Below, piece by piece: positions 16,796-26,045 of a DNA stretch of 47,843 bases (position 1 is its first letter; each line of letters opens with the position of its first letter). Below the pieces are notes generated by a model. It saw only the letters and a list, made by a program, of their open reading frames with translations, searched no databases and was not told the DNA's origin. A program made the translations under genes and the position numbers. The stretch is from Shewanella canadensis (GTDB lineage: Bacteria; Pseudomonadota; Gammaproteobacteria; Enterobacterales; Shewanellaceae): NCBI RefSeq assembly GCF_003966225.1, contig NZ_RXNU01000021.1, positions 1-47,843 of the forward strand, given 5' to 3'.

Positions 16796-17326
16796 CTACT
16801 TCTTCTTAGCCTCTTTACGACGAACTTGTTCGTCAGCATAGCGTACACCTTTACCTTTATAAGGCTCTGGTGGACGGTAGCCGCGAATCTCAGCTGCAAC
16901 TTGTCCAACTTGCTGCTTATCGGTACCAGTAAGTACGATTTCAGTTTGTGAAGGACAAACAGCTGTTACGCCGTTAGGGAGTTCATGTACTAGTGGATGT
17001 GAGAAACCTAGAGTTAAATCAATACCGTTACCAGCGATTTTCGCACGGTAACCGACACCAACTAACTGTAGTTTTTTCTCAAAACCAGCTGTTACACCAA
17101 CAACCATATTGTTGATTAAAGCTCGAGCTGTACCCGCTTGAGCGGCATTTTTCACGCCTTCAATTGGGCTACACTTGATTTCATTGTCTTCAACAACAAT
17201 AGAAACGTCAGCGTTTATTACTCGAGTCAAACTACCTTTAGTACCTTTTACGGTGATAGTTTGTTCGTTTAAAGTCACTTCTACGCCTGCAGGAATAGCG
17301 ACTGGTGCTTTTGCGACACGAGACAT
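16796..17326 (-). CDS. rplF: 50S ribosomal protein L6
   Basis: 176 residues, two repeated RNA-binding domains, ending with the signature EIRGYRPPEPYKGKGVRYAD. L6 sits near the factor-binding centre and sarcin-ricin loop. It is 11 nt downstream of rpsH. Confidence 0.98.
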   Translation of the reverse strand: MSRVAKAPVAIPAGVEVTLNEQTITVKGTKGSLTRVINADVSIVVEDNEIKCSPIEGVKNAAQAGTARALINNMVVGVTAGFEKKLQLVGVGYRAKIAGNGIDLTLGFSHPLVHELPNGVTAVCPSQTEIVLTGTDKQQVGQVAAEIRGYRPPEPYKGKGVRYADEQVRRKEAKKK

Positions 17327-17337
17327 TGCTTGCTCCT

Positions 17338-17730
17338 TTATGCTACGTAGCAGATAACTTCCCCGCCCATGCCATTTTGGCGGGCAGTACGATCAGTCAT
17401 CAAACCTTTAGAAGTGGACACGATTGCGACACCCAAACCGCCCATAACCTTTGGAAGTTCGTCTTTACTTTTGTAAATACGAAGACCAGGACGGCTAACG
17501 CGCTGGATAGTCTCAACGACTGGCTGACCTTGGAAATACTTTAACGTAATTTCAAGAACAGGCTTGGCTTCATCTGCTACGGCGTAGTCAGTAATATAAC
17601 CTTCTTCTTTAAGCGTTTGCGCGATGGCAACTTTTAGCTTAGCAGAAGGCATAGATACTGATACGTGGTTAGCAGCTTGGCCATTACGAATACGGGTTAA
17701 CATATCCGCTATAGGATCTTGCATGCTCAT
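17338..17730 (-). CDS. rpsH: 30S ribosomal protein S8
   Basis: 130 residues, MSMQDPIADMLTRIRNGQAA, with C-terminal GLGVAIVSTSKGLMTDRTAR. S8 binds helix 21 of 16S rRNA and in E. coli represses the spc operon at the start of rplE. I did not identify that target with certainty here. Confidence 0.98.
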   Translation of the reverse strand: MSMQDPIADMLTRIRNGQAANHVSVSMPSAKLKVAIAQTLKEEGYITDYAVADEAKPVLEITLKYFQGQPVVETIQRVSRPGLRIYKSKDELPKVMGGLGVAIVSTSKGLMTDRTARQNGMGGEVICYVA

Positions 17731-17754
17731 ATAAGCTTACTCCGTGACAAGTGT

Positions 17755-18060
17755 TTACCAGCTGGCCTTACGTAGGCCAGGAACTTCACCGCGCATAGTA
17801 GCTTCACGCAATTTAATACGGCTAAGGCCGAATTTACGTAAATAACCATGTGGGCGACCAGTTTGACTACAGCGATTGCGCTGACGCGCCGCGCTAGAGT
17901 CACGTGGTAGACCTTGCAACTTAAGGACTGCATCCCAACGATCTTCATCAGAAGTAGTTGGACTGTTAATGATAGCCTTAAGAGCTAGACGCTTTTCAGC
18001 GAACTTAGCCACGAGCTTGGCACGTTTTACTTCACGTGCTTTCATTGAACTTTTTGCCAT
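17755..18060 (-). CDS. rpsN: 30S ribosomal protein S14
   Basis: 101 residues, the long, zinc-free form: no CxxC motif, and C-terminal RNRCSQTGRPHGYLRKFGLS. The start MAKSSMKAREVKRAK at 18060 is preferred to an in-frame extension that overlaps rplE, because it matches family length. Confidence 0.97.
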   Translation of the reverse strand: MAKSSMKAREVKRAKLVAKFAEKRLALKAIINSPTTSDEDRWDAVLKLQGLPRDSSAARQRNRCSQTGRPHGYLRKFGLSRIKLREATMRGEVPGLRKASW

Positions 18061-18070
18061 TACGCTACCC

Positions 18071-18610
18071 TTATTTCTTGAATGGGAAGTTAAAGGCTTC
18101 AAGCAGAGCTCGGCCTTCTTCGTCATTCTTCGCAGAAGTAGTGATCACAATATCCATGCCGCGGATCTTATCGATTTTATCGTATTCGATCTCAGGAAAG
18201 ATAATTTGCTCACGTACACCCATTGCGTAGTTACCACGGCCGTCGAACGACTTAACGCTCATGCCACGGAAATCACGAATACGCGGGATTGCGATATCAA
18301 CTAAACGCTCTAAGAATTCCCACATACGCTCACCGCGCAGTGTAACCTTACAGCCTATCGGGTAGCCATCACGGATTTTAAAACCAGCCACTGACTTACG
18401 AGCTACAGTCACAACCGGCTTTTGACCAGCGATAGCAGTCATATCACGAAGCGCATGCTCCATAATTTTCTTATCTGCTACTGCTTCGCCAACACCCATG
18501 TTAAGGGTGATTTTCTCAATCCGAGGGACTTGCATGACACTGGTAAAACCGAACTTTTTTGCAAGTTCAGGACTAACAGTCTCTTGATATTTATCATGCA
18601 GTTTCGCCAT
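18071..18610 (-). CDS. rplE: 50S ribosomal protein L5
   Basis: 179 residues, MAKLHDKYQETVSPELAKKF, with MQVPRIEKITLNMGVGEAV and the P-site loop region (GNYAMGVREQIIFPEI). L5 binds 5S rRNA and contacts P-site tRNA. Confidence 0.98.
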   Translation of the reverse strand: MAKLHDKYQETVSPELAKKFGFTSVMQVPRIEKITLNMGVGEAVADKKIMEHALRDMTAIAGQKPVVTVARKSVAGFKIRDGYPIGCKVTLRGERMWEFLERLVDIAIPRIRDFRGMSVKSFDGRGNYAMGVREQIIFPEIEYDKIDKIRGMDIVITTSAKNDEEGRALLEAFNFPFKK

Positions 18611-18622
18611 CGTTTACTCCAA

Positions 18623-18937
18623 TTACTTAACGAGTTCACTATTCGACTTAAAGAAACGAACCTTTTGGCCGTCTTCAAATCGGAAACCAACGCGATCAGC
18701 TTTGCCAGTGGCAGAGTTGAAAAGCGCTACGTTTGATGCTTGTATCGGTGCTTCTTGCTCAACAATACCGCCAGCTACGCCCAATTGCGGGTTTGGCTTC
18801 TGGTGTTTCTTGACAAGATTAATGCCTTCAACAATTAATTTACCAGTAGGAAGAACCTGAGAAACCTTACCGCGTTTACCCTGATCTTTACCTGCTAATA
18901 CTATTACTTCGTCTTCACGACGGATTTTAGCTGCCAT
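18623..18937 (-). CDS. rplX: 50S ribosomal protein L24
   Basis: 104 residues with an N-terminal KOW motif (DEVIVLAGKDQGKRGKVSQV, about 7-26). L24 starts 50S assembly and borders the exit tunnel. The start is ATG at 18937, 10 nt after rplN; the longer in-frame form is rejected on family length. Confidence 0.97.
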   Translation of the reverse strand: MAAKIRREDEVIVLAGKDQGKRGKVSQVLPTGKLIVEGINLVKKHQKPNPQLGVAGGIVEQEAPIQASNVALFNSATGKADRVGFRFEDGQKVRFFKSNSELVK

Positions 18938-18947
18938 TTGAAGCTCC

Positions 18948-19316
18948 TTACAGTACTTCTGGTGCCAGAGAAACAATTTTCATAAATTGTTCGTTACGCA
19001 ATTCACGCGTCACTGGGCCAAAGATACGAGTACCAATCGGTGCATTGTTTGCATTAAGCAAAACAGCTGCGTTCCGATCGAAGCGAATGACAGAACCGTC
19101 TGGGCGACGTACGCCTTTCTTAGTACGAACTACCACCGCGCTATATACATCACCTTTCTTCGCTTTACCGCGAGGAATAGCTTCTTTAACAGAAACCTTA
19201 ATGACGTCGCCGATACCGGCATAACGACGATGAGATCCACCTAAGACCTTAATACACTGAACTCTACGAGCGCCACTGTTACAGGCTACATCTAGAGTAG
19301 ATTGCATTTGGATCAT
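18948..19316 (-). CDS. rplN: 50S ribosomal protein L14
   Basis: 122 residues, MIQMQSTLDVACNSGARRVQ, ending RNEQFMKIVSLAPEVL. L14 forms an intersubunit bridge and binds the silencing factor RsfS. It is the first gene of the spc operon; a 177-nt gap with terminator and promoter separates it from rpsQ. Confidence 0.98.
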   Translation of the reverse strand: MIQMQSTLDVACNSGARRVQCIKVLGGSHRRYAGIGDVIKVSVKEAIPRGKAKKGDVYSAVVVRTKKGVRRPDGSVIRFDRNAAVLLNANNAPIGTRIFGPVTRELRNEQFMKIVSLAPEVL

Positions 19317-19408
19317 TGTAAATGCTCCGCTAACGTTACTTACATCCCCAATTTTGGGGCGACTTTTTCGCCAATTTTTAACAATACTTTTGTCAAAAAT
19401 GGCGCGCA

Positions 19409-19417
19409 AGTATAACA
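19409..19417 (-). promoter_or_regulatory. spc operon promoter (extended -10)
   Basis: Minus-strand TGTTATACT is an extended -10 (TGn plus TATACT, 19409-19414) followed by the GC-rich discriminator TGCGCGCC. No good -35 sits at 16-18 nt, which the TGn motif can offset. It lies about 90 nt upstream of rplN, just past the S10 operon terminator. Confidence 0.5.
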
Positions 19418-19448
19418 CCCGATATTGAGAATAGATAGTGTTAAAATA

Positions 19449-19474
19449 AAAACGGCTCCCAAAAGGAGCCGTTT
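19449..19474 (-). terminator. S10 operon terminator
   Basis: AAACGGCTCC and GGAGCCGTTT form a 10-bp stem, followed leftward by TTATTTTA, 20 nt after the rpsQ stop. It separates the S10 and spc operons. Confidence 0.88.
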
Positions 19475-19493
19475 AGCTTAAAACCTAAGAAGC

Positions 19494-19742
19494 TTAGGCT
19501 TTAGATACTACTTCAACCAGAGTCCAAGACTTAGTCTTAGAAAGCGGACGGCATTCGCGAATAGTCACGACATCGCCAGCATTACACTGATTTTGTTCGT
19601 CATGTGCATGGATCTTAGTAGTGCGCTTAAGGTACTTCCCGTATAAAGGATGCTTAACCTTACGCTCAATAGCTACAGTGATAGACTTGTCCATCTTGTT
19701 GCTAAGTACACGACCCTGCAAAGTACGGATATTATCAGACAT
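19494..19742 (-). CDS. rpsQ: 30S ribosomal protein S17
   Basis: 82 residues, [20 protein letters not shown], an OB-fold with IRECRPLSKTKSWTLVEVV at the C-terminus. It shares one base with the rpmC stop codon, so the two are translationally coupled. Last gene of the S10 operon. Confidence 0.98.
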   Translation of the reverse strand: MSDNIRTLQGRVLSNKMDKSITVAIERKVKHPLYGKYLKRTTKIHAHDEQNQCNAGDVVTIRECRPLSKTKSWTLVEVVSKA

Positions 19743-19933
19743 TATGCACCCGCCTTAGAAGTAATAATGGTCTTAACGCGCGCAATGTTGCGACGCACGA
19801 TTTTAAGCTGATGAGTCTGAGTCAACTGACCAGTGGCGTGTTGCATACGCAGATTAAACTGCTCACGCAGCAGACCAAGCAGTTCAGCGTTCAGTTCTTC
19901 AACGCTCTTTTCTGTTAGTTCGCTCGCTTTCAT
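19742..19933 (-). CDS. rpmC: 50S ribosomal protein L29
   Basis: 63 residues, two antiparallel helices. The C-terminal [15 protein letters not shown] is the family signature. L29 lies next to L23 at the tunnel exit. Its start overlaps the rplP stop by one base. Confidence 0.98.
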
Positions 19934-20343
19934 TACATCACCGTCTTAGTTACAAAGGTGGTCTTAAGAGGTAGCTTAGCGGCAGCAAGAGCGAAAGCTT
20001 CACGAGCTAGCTCCTCTGTTACACCATCCATCTCATAAAGAACCTTACCTGGCTGAATTTGGCAAACCCAATATTCAACGTTACCCTTACCTTTACCCAT
20101 ACGCACTTCAAGAGGCTTAGAGGTAATAGGCTTATCAGGGAAAACGCGGATCCAGATTTGACCTTGACGTTTAATGTGACGTGTCATAGCACGACGCGCA
20201 GCTTCAATTTGACGAGCAGTTAGACGACCACGTCCAACAGCTTTCAAACCGAAATCACCGAAGCTTACTTCAGTGCCGTTCGCTAGACCACGGTTGCGGC
20301 CTTTGAACATTTTGCGAAATTTAGTTCGTTTTGGTTGCAGCAT
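19933..20343 (-). CDS. rplP: 50S ribosomal protein L16
   Basis: 136 residues, [20 protein letters not shown]. The arginine segment [20 protein letters not shown] includes the Arg81-equivalent site hydroxylated by YcfD in relatives. L16 contacts A-site tRNA. Confidence 0.98.
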
Positions 20344-20354
20344 TGCCAGCTCTC

Positions 20355-21044
20355 CTATTTACCGCGAGGCTTACGCTTCGGCTGCTGTTTCGGCTCTTCA
20401 TGCGCAGGTACAACGCCGTCTAGAACTTCACCTTTGAAGACCCAAACTTTAACGCCAATCACACCGTATTGGGTGTGACTCTCTGCAGTAGAATAGTCGA
20501 TATCAGCACGCAGTGTATGTAGAGGTACTCGACCTTCACGATACCACTCAGAACGCGCAATCTCAGCACCGCCTAGACGGCCGCCAACTTGAACCTTGAT
20601 ACCTTTAGCACCAAGACGCATTGCATTTTGTACTGCGCGCTTCATAGCACGACGGAACATAACACGACGCTCTAGCTGCGAAGCGATGCCATCGGCAACA
20701 AGCTTAGCATCTAGCTCAGGCTTACGGATCTCAGCGATGTTGATTTGAGCTGGAATACCAGTCAGCTTAGCAACTGCGTTGCGTAGCTTCTCAACGTCTT
20801 CGCCTTTCTTACCAATCACAACACCTGGACGGGCAGTGTGGATAGTAACGCGAACACTCTTTGCTGGACGCTCGATAACAATCTTAGAGACTGATGCTTG
20901 CTTAAGTTTCTTTTCAAGAAACTTACGCACTTCACTGTCACTAGTTAAGTTATTGGCATAGTCTGACTTGTCAGCGTACCAGGTCGAGATCCAAGGCTTA
21001 GTGATACCCAGACGGATACCATTAGGATGTACTTTCTGTCCCAT
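20355..21044 (-). CDS. rpsC: 30S ribosomal protein S3
   Basis: 229 residues, MGQKVHPNGIRLGITKPWIS. A KH domain (about 39-107) contains VVIGKKGEDVEKLRNAV with the GxxG loop. S3, with S4 and S5, forms the mRNA helicase ring at the entry channel. Ends in a basic tail (KQQPKRKPRGK). Confidence 0.98.
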   Translation of the reverse strand: MGQKVHPNGIRLGITKPWISTWYADKSDYANNLTSDSEVRKFLEKKLKQASVSKIVIERPAKSVRVTIHTARPGVVIGKKGEDVEKLRNAVAKLTGIPAQINIAEIRKPELDAKLVADGIASQLERRVMFRRAMKRAVQNAMRLGAKGIKVQVGGRLGGAEIARSEWYREGRVPLHTLRADIDYSTAESHTQYGVIGVKVWVFKGEVLDGVVPAHEEPKQQPKRKPRGK

Positions 21045-21053
21045 TGCTAACTC

Positions 21054-21386
21054 CTAGCGATCTGATACAACCACAGTAATGTGGCTGGTACGCTTAATTA
21101 TACGATCAGCACGGCCTTTGGCACGTGGCATGATACGTTTCATAGTTGGACCTTCATCGATCATAATGGCTCCAACTCTTAGCTCGTCAATGTCAGCACC
21201 TTCATTGTGCTCAGCATTAGCGATTGCAGAGTCCAGTACTTTTTTAACAAGTACTGCAGCTTTTTTAGGGCTGAAAGTTAATATTTCGAGAGCCTTAGCA
21301 ACAGGCAGTCCACGGATTTGATCTGCAACCAAACGACACTTTTGAGGCGACGTACGGGCAAAACGATGTTTAGCTAAAACTTCCAT
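21054..21386 (-). CDS. rplV: 50S ribosomal protein L22
   Basis: 110 residues. The long beta-hairpin that lines the exit tunnel ([20 protein letters not shown], about 78-97) is complete, with no deletion of the kind linked to macrolide resistance. Confidence 0.98.
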
Positions 21387-21401
21387 CTTATTCCTCCCGT
21401 A

Positions 21402-21680
21402 TTAACGCTTCTTCGCTTTCTTATCTGCAGCATGGCCGCGATAAGTGCGAGTTGGTGAAAACTCACCAAGCTTGTGGCCGATCATTTCGTCAGTTACGAA
21501 CACAGGTACGTGCTGACGACCATTATGGACAGCGATGGTCAACCCAATCATATTAGGGATGATCATAGAGCGACGAGACCAAGTCTTAATAGGCTTCTTG
21601 TCTCCCGCTTCCATCGCTTTCTCTACCTTCTTCAGCAAGTGTAGGTCAATGAATGGACCTTTCTTGAGAGAACGTGGCAT
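21402..21680 (-). CDS. rpsS: 30S ribosomal protein S19
   Basis: 92 residues, MPRSLKKGPFIDLHLLKKVE, with TWSRRSMIIPNMIGLTIAVH. S19 sits on the 30S head, paired with S13. Confidence 0.98.
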   Translation of the reverse strand: MPRSLKKGPFIDLHLLKKVEKAMEAGDKKPIKTWSRRSMIIPNMIGLTIAVHNGRQHVPVFVTDEMIGHKLGEFSPTRTYRGHAADKKAKKR

Positions 21681-21691
21681 GGCGAATCCTC

Positions 21692-22519
21692 TTACTTTTT
21701 ATTGCGACGACGTACAATGTACTTGTCGGTGCGTTTGTTACTACGAGTCTTATAACCCTTAGTTGGAACACCCGTTGGAGATACTGGATGACGGCCACCC
21801 GAAGTACGGCCTTCACCACCACCATGGGGATGATCTACTGGGTTCATTGCAACACCACGAACTGTTGGGCGTACGCCTCTCCAGCGTTTAGCACCTGCTT
21901 TACCTAACTGGCGTAGCATATGCTCGGCATTACCAACTTCACCCAATGTCGCGCGGCAGTCTACTGGTACTTTACGCATTTCGCCAGAGCGAAGACGTAG
22001 AGTAGCGTATTCGCCATCACGAGCTACAACTTGTACATAGGTACCTGCTGAACGAGCGATCTGAGCACCTTTACCAGGCTTCATTTCAACTGCGTGTACA
22101 ACACTACCTATTGGGATGTTGCGTAATGGCAAAGCGTTACCCACTTTGATTTCCGCATCGATACCAGACTGGATTGGATCTCCAGCTTGCATGCCTTTAG
22201 CTGCAAGGATATAACGACGCTCACCATCAGCATACAAAACAAGTGCGATGTTTGCTGTGCGGTTTGGATCATATTCCAAACGCTCAACTTTTGCAGGGAT
22301 ACCGTCTTTGATTCGTTTAAAATCCATAATACGGTAATGCTGCTTGTGTCCACCACCTATGTGGCGAACAGTGATACGGCCAGTATTGTTACGGCCACCA
22401 CTTTTAGATTTTTTCGCCAACAGGCCAGCAAAAGGTTTACCCTTATGCAGGTCAGTATTCACCACTTTAACAACGTGGCGACGACCGGCAGAAGTTGGCT
22501 TACACTTAATAATTGCCAT
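21692..22519 (-). CDS. rplB: 50S ribosomal protein L2
   Basis: 275 residues, MAIIKCKPTSAGRRHVVKVV. The conserved C-terminal GVAMNPVDHPHGGGEGRTSG (about 222-241) includes the histidine important for peptidyl-transferase activity. The start at 22519 is preferred over an in-frame extension reaching into rplW. Confidence 0.98.
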   Translation of the reverse strand: MAIIKCKPTSAGRRHVVKVVNTDLHKGKPFAGLLAKKSKSGGRNNTGRITVRHIGGGHKQHYRIMDFKRIKDGIPAKVERLEYDPNRTANIALVLYADGERRYILAAKGMQAGDPIQSGIDAEIKVGNALPLRNIPIGSVVHAVEMKPGKGAQIARSAGTYVQVVARDGEYATLRLRSGEMRKVPVDCRATLGEVGNAEHMLRQLGKAGAKRWRGVRPTVRGVAMNPVDHPHGGGEGRTSGGRHPVSPTGVPTKGYKTRSNKRTDKYIVRRRNKK

Positions 22520-22535
22520 GATAATTCTCCTTTGC

Positions 22536-22835
22536 TTACTCAGCGCCGACGAAATCGATTTCAGCACCGTCAGCTAGAGTCACGTAGGCTTTTTTCCAAT
22601 CTACACGACGACCCATACGGGCACCGGTACGCTTGGTCTTACCTTTGTTAACTAGAGTGCGAACTGAATCAACTTCAACTTCGAACAATTGAGCGACTGC
22701 AGCCTTAACTTCAGCTTTAGTTGCGTCGATAGCTACACGGAAAACTACCGTGTTGTCATTTTCTGCACAAACAGTACTCTTTTCAGAGATATGTGGTGCA
22801 AGAATAACTTTTAGCAAACGTTCTTGACTGATCAT
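22536..22835 (-). CDS. rplW: 50S ribosomal protein L23
   Basis: 99 residues with the exposed glutamate loop and C-terminal TNKGKTKRTGARMGRR-type segment (here VNKGKTKRTGARMGRR). L23 is the docking site for trigger factor and SRP at the tunnel exit. Overlaps rplD by 4 nt. Confidence 0.98.
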   Translation of the reverse strand: MISQERLLKVILAPHISEKSTVCAENDNTVVFRVAIDATKAEVKAAVAQLFEVEVDSVRTLVNKGKTKRTGARMGRRVDWKKAYVTLADGAEIDFVGAE

Positions 22836-23437
22836 CCCAGCATCTCCTCGATTTGCTTAACAGCATCGGCAGTTACTAGTACTTTGTTGAATGCGATCAG
22901 ACTTACTGGATCGATACCAGCTACGTCACGAACGTCAACTTTGTACAAGTTGCGAGCAGCCAAGAACAAGTTCTCGTCAATTTCTGGAGTAACGATCAAC
23001 ACGTCTTCTAGATTCATAGCAGCTAGTTTAGCTTTCAACTCTTTAGTTTTAGGAGCTTCAACGCTAAATGACTCGACTACGATTAGACGGTCTTGACGTA
23101 CCAATTCAGAGAATATGCTTTTCAGCGCTCCGCGGTACATCTTCTTGTTTACTTTTTGGCTGTGATCTTGAGCTTTAGCAGCGAATGTTACGCCACCGCC
23201 ACGCCAGATCGGGCCTTTAACAGTACCGGCACGTGCACGGCCAGTACCTTTTTGGCGCCATGGCTTTTTGCCAGAGCCAATAACTTCCGCACGAGTCTTT
23301 TGAGCACGAGTGCCCTGACGTGCGTTTGCAGCATAAGCTACAACTACCTGATGAACCAGTGCTTCATTAAAGTCACGGCCGAAGGTAGTTTCGGAAACTT
23401 CCAGAGCACTTTGTGCGTCTTTCAATACCAATTCCAT
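22832..23437 (-). CDS. rplD: 50S ribosomal protein L4
   Basis: 201 residues. The tunnel loop GSGKKPWRQKGTGRARAGTV (about 51-70) is intact. Besides its structural role, L4 in gammaproteobacteria represses the S10 operon by acting on the leader RNA, matching the hairpins at 24446-24522. Confidence 0.98.
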   Translation of the reverse strand: MELVLKDAQSALEVSETTFGRDFNEALVHQVVVAYAANARQGTRAQKTRAEVIGSGKKPWRQKGTGRARAGTVKGPIWRGGGVTFAAKAQDHSQKVNKKMYRGALKSIFSELVRQDRLIVVESFSVEAPKTKELKAKLAAMNLEDVLIVTPEIDENLFLAARNLYKVDVRDVAGIDPVSLIAFNKVLVTADAVKQIEEMLG

Positions 23438-23453
23438 TACTATCTCCTCAGAC

Positions 23454-24092
23454 CTAAGCTTTAACGGCAGGTTTGATGATCAGGTTGCCATTTGTGGCTC
23501 CCGGAACAGCACCCTTAACCAGTAGCAAGTTACGCTCTGCATCTACACGTATAACGTCTAGATTCTGCGTTGTAACACGCTCTGCACCCATGTGGCCTGA
23601 CATTTTCTTACCTTTGAAAACGCGACCAGGTGTCTGGTTTTGACCGATAGAACCGTTGGATCTATGTGCCAGTGAGTTACCGTGTGTCATGTCTTGTGCA
23701 TGGAAATTCCAACGCTTAATACCGCCTTGGAAGCCCTTACCTTTAGATTGACCAGTAACATCAACTTTCGCTACGTCAGCGAAGATATCAACATTTAGCT
23801 CAGCACCAACTTCAATGCTTTCGCCTTCACCATCTGCCAAACGCACTTCCCACAAACCACGACCGGCTTCAACGCCTGCCTTAGCAAAGTGACCTGCTTC
23901 TGGTTTAGTGATGCGATTAGCTTTTTTGGTACCAGTAGTAACTTGAAGTGCGCGGTAACCGTCAGTTTCCAAGGTTTTCACCTGAGTAACACGGTTAGAA
24001 GCGATTTCAATTACTGTAACTGGAATAGACACACCATCTTCACCGAAGATGCGAGTCATACCCACTTTACGACCGATAAGACCGATAGCCAT
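23454..24092 (-). CDS. rplC: 50S ribosomal protein L3
   Basis: 212 residues. MAIGLIGRKVGMTRIFGEDG at the N-terminus; a central extension toward the peptidyl-transferase centre carries NSLAHRSNGSIGQNQTPGRV, whose glutamine is methylated by PrmB in relatives. Confidence 0.98.
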   Translation of the reverse strand: MAIGLIGRKVGMTRIFGEDGVSIPVTVIEIASNRVTQVKTLETDGYRALQVTTGTKKANRITKPEAGHFAKAGVEAGRGLWEVRLADGEGESIEVGAELNVDIFADVAKVDVTGQSKGKGFQGGIKRWNFHAQDMTHGNSLAHRSNGSIGQNQTPGRVFKGKKMSGHMGAERVTTQNLDVIRVDAERNLLLVKGAVPGATNGNLIIKPAVKA

Positions 24093-24107
24093 CTCGAAAA
24101 CCTCTTA

Positions 24108-24419
24108 TTAACCCAAGCTAATTTGAACGTCAACACCAGCCGCAAGATCAAGACGCATAAGTGCATCTACAGTCTTTTCAGTTGGCTCAACGATGTCAAC
24201 TAGACGTTTGTGAGTACGAAGTTCGTACTGATCACGCGCATCTTTATTAACGTGTGGAGAAGTCAAAATGGTATAACGTTCTTTACGCGTTGGTAGTGGA
24301 ATTGGACCACGAACCTGTGCGCCTGTACGCTTAGCAGTTTCAACGATTTCCGCAGTAGACTGATCGATCAAACGATGATCAAATCCTTTTAAGCGGATAC
24401 GGATTCTTTGGTTCTGCAT
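24108..24419 (-). CDS. rpsJ: 30S ribosomal protein S10 / NusE
   Basis: 103 residues, MQNQRIRIRLKGFDHRLIDQ, with the ribosome-binding loop GAQVRGPIPLPTRKERYTIL. S10 is also NusE, which with NusB binds boxA of the rRNA leader (found at 332-342) and with NusG links ribosome to polymerase. First gene of the S10 operon. Confidence 0.98.
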   Translation of the reverse strand: MQNQRIRIRLKGFDHRLIDQSTAEIVETAKRTGAQVRGPIPLPTRKERYTILTSPHVNKDARDQYELRTHKRLVDIVEPTEKTVDALMRLDLAAGVDVQISLG

Positions 24420-24582
24420 TGACCAGAGCTCCTAAAATGGACACATAAAAAATCACCCTCTTGCACTTCCAATGGGAACGCAGAGCGAGATGATTTAACC
24501 GTTCGACTCACAATCGGAGTCGCTGTTTTTTTGTGTTAGACCTATAGCCTAACTACGTAATTTCGCCTAATGGTTAAGGCGA
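24420..24582 (-). promoter_or_regulatory. S10 operon leader (L4-responsive)
   Basis: The 5' region of the transcript holds a CGACTC/GAGTCG hairpin (24504-24522) and then a long imperfect hairpin (24446-24492, apical TTCC/GGAA) followed by a run of six Ts about 30 nt before rpsJ. This matches the order of hairpins HD and HE in the E. coli S10 leader, where L4 causes NusA-dependent attenuation and blocks translation. The rest of 24420-24778 holds the promoter and the tuf terminator; no gene is present. Confidence 0.7.
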
Positions 24583-24588
24583 AGGGGT

Positions 24589-24616
24589 ATTATACTGATT
24601 TAAAGCTTCAGATCAA
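24589..24616 (-). promoter_or_regulatory. S10 operon promoter
   Basis: Minus-strand TTGATC (24611-24616), a 16-nt spacer and TATAAT (24589-24594), followed by ACCCCTTC. It is the best sigma70 match between tuf and rpsJ and gives a leader of about 160 nt. Confidence 0.7.
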
Positions 24617-24723
24617 CCCCATTGATTGAATTAGCATCAAATAGATGGAATTCAATAAAGTGGTGGCTATTATACGAATATAAACTTGAATTACCAGTTT
24701 TCTGTCCAGTAATTTCCAGACAT

Positions 24724-24750
24724 AAAAAAAGGAAGCCGAAGCTTCCTTTT
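24724..24750 (-). terminator. Terminator of the str operon (after tuf)
   Basis: AAGGAAGC and GCTTCCTT enclose a TTCG tetraloop on the minus strand, followed by TTTTTATG. It ends rpsL-rpsG-fusA-tuf. An identical terminator follows the other tuf gene at 41482. Confidence 0.92.
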
Positions 24751-24778
24751 CTTTAGTGTCTTCTCAGATTAGTCGCTA

Positions 24779-25963
24779 TTAAGCAACAATCTCAGCTACA
24801 ACACCAGCACCAACAGTACGACCACCTTCACGGATAGCGAAGCGTAAACCTTCATCCATCGCGATTGGGCAGATTAGCGTAACAGTCATAGCAACGTTGT
24901 CACCAGGCATTACCATCTCTACGCCTTCTGGCAATTCGATAGTACCGGTTACGTCAGTTGTACGGAAGTAGAACTGTGGACGGTAGCCTTTGAAGAATGG
25001 AGTGTGACGTCCACCTTCTTCTTTTGACAGAACGTAGATTTCTGACTTGAAAGTTGTGTGTGGAGTGATTGAACCAGGAGCAGCAAGAACCTGACCACGC
25101 TCAACATCTTCACGCTTAGTACCACGTAGAAGAACACCACAGTTCTCGCCAGCACGACCTTCGTCAAGAAGCTTACGGAACATTTCAACACCAGTACAAG
25201 TAGTCTTAGTAGTATCTTTGATACCAATAATTTCTACTTCTTCACCAACTTTGATGATACCGCGCTCTACACGACCAGTTACTACAGTACCACGGCCTGA
25301 GATTGAGAAAACATCTTCGATTGGAAGGATGAATGCACCATCGATAGCACGCTCTGGCTCTGGAATGTAAGTATCTAGTGCTTCTGCAAGCTCAAGAATC
25401 TTAGCTTCCCACTCTGGCTCGCCTTCAAGGGCTTTAAGCGCAGAACCTTGGATAACTGGTAGGTCATCACCTGGGAAGTCATATTCAGAAAGAAGTTCAC
25501 GAACTTCCATCTCTACAAGCTCAAGAAGCTCTTCATCGTCAACCATGTCACATTTGTTCATGAATACGATGATGAATGGTACGCCAACCTGACGTGAAAG
25601 CAGGATGTGCTCACGTGTTTGTGGCATTGGACCATCTGTAGAAGCAACTACTAGAATCGCGCCGTCCATCTGTGCAGCACCAGTGATCATGTTTTTAACA
25701 TAATCGGCGTGACCAGGACAATCTACGTGTGCGTAGTGACGTGCAGGAGTGTCATATTCGATGTGAGAGGTATTAATTGTAATACCGCGCTCACGCTCTT
25801 CTGGAGCGTTATCGATCTGTGCGAAATCTTTAACTTCACCACCGTAAGTCTTCGTTAAAACTGAAGAGATAGCAGCAGTTAGAGTTGTTTTACCATGATC
25901 GACGTGTCCGATAGTACCAACGTTTACATGGGGTTTATTACGTTCAAATTTTTCTTTAGCCAC
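24779..25963 (-). CDS. tuf: Elongation factor Tu (copy in the str operon)
   Basis: 394 residues. GTPase motifs: GHVDHGKT (about 19-26), RGITI switch, DCPGH, NKCD. It carries aminoacyl-tRNA to the A site. I read the start as GTG at 25963 (GTGGCTAAAGAA, with AAGGA upstream); the frame extends farther, but only this start gives the conserved VAKEKFERNKPHVNVG. The protein is identical to that of the copy at 41537 apart from the start codon used. It follows fusA by 82 nt. Confidence 0.97.
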   Translation of the reverse strand: MAKEKFERNKPHVNVGTIGHVDHGKTTLTAAISSVLTKTYGGEVKDFAQIDNAPEERERGITINTSHIEYDTPARHYAHVDCPGHADYVKNMITGAAQMDGAILVVASTDGPMPQTREHILLSRQVGVPFIIVFMNKCDMVDDEELLELVEMEVRELLSEYDFPGDDLPVIQGSALKALEGEPEWEAKILELAEALDTYIPEPERAIDGAFILPIEDVFSISGRGTVVTGRVERGIIKVGEEVEIIGIKDTTKTTCTGVEMFRKLLDEGRAGENCGVLLRGTKREDVERGQVLAAPGSITPHTTFKSEIYVLSKEEGGRHTPFFKGYRPQFYFRTTDVTGTIELPEGVEMVMPGDNVAMTVTLICPIAMDEGLRFAIREGGRTVGAGVVAEIVA

Positions 25964-26045
25964 GATATATTCCTTTCTTTTCAGAAATGCTCGGCTATAA
26001 CCGAGCAATAGCAATTAATTTATACAAATATGACAAGCCGAGCTT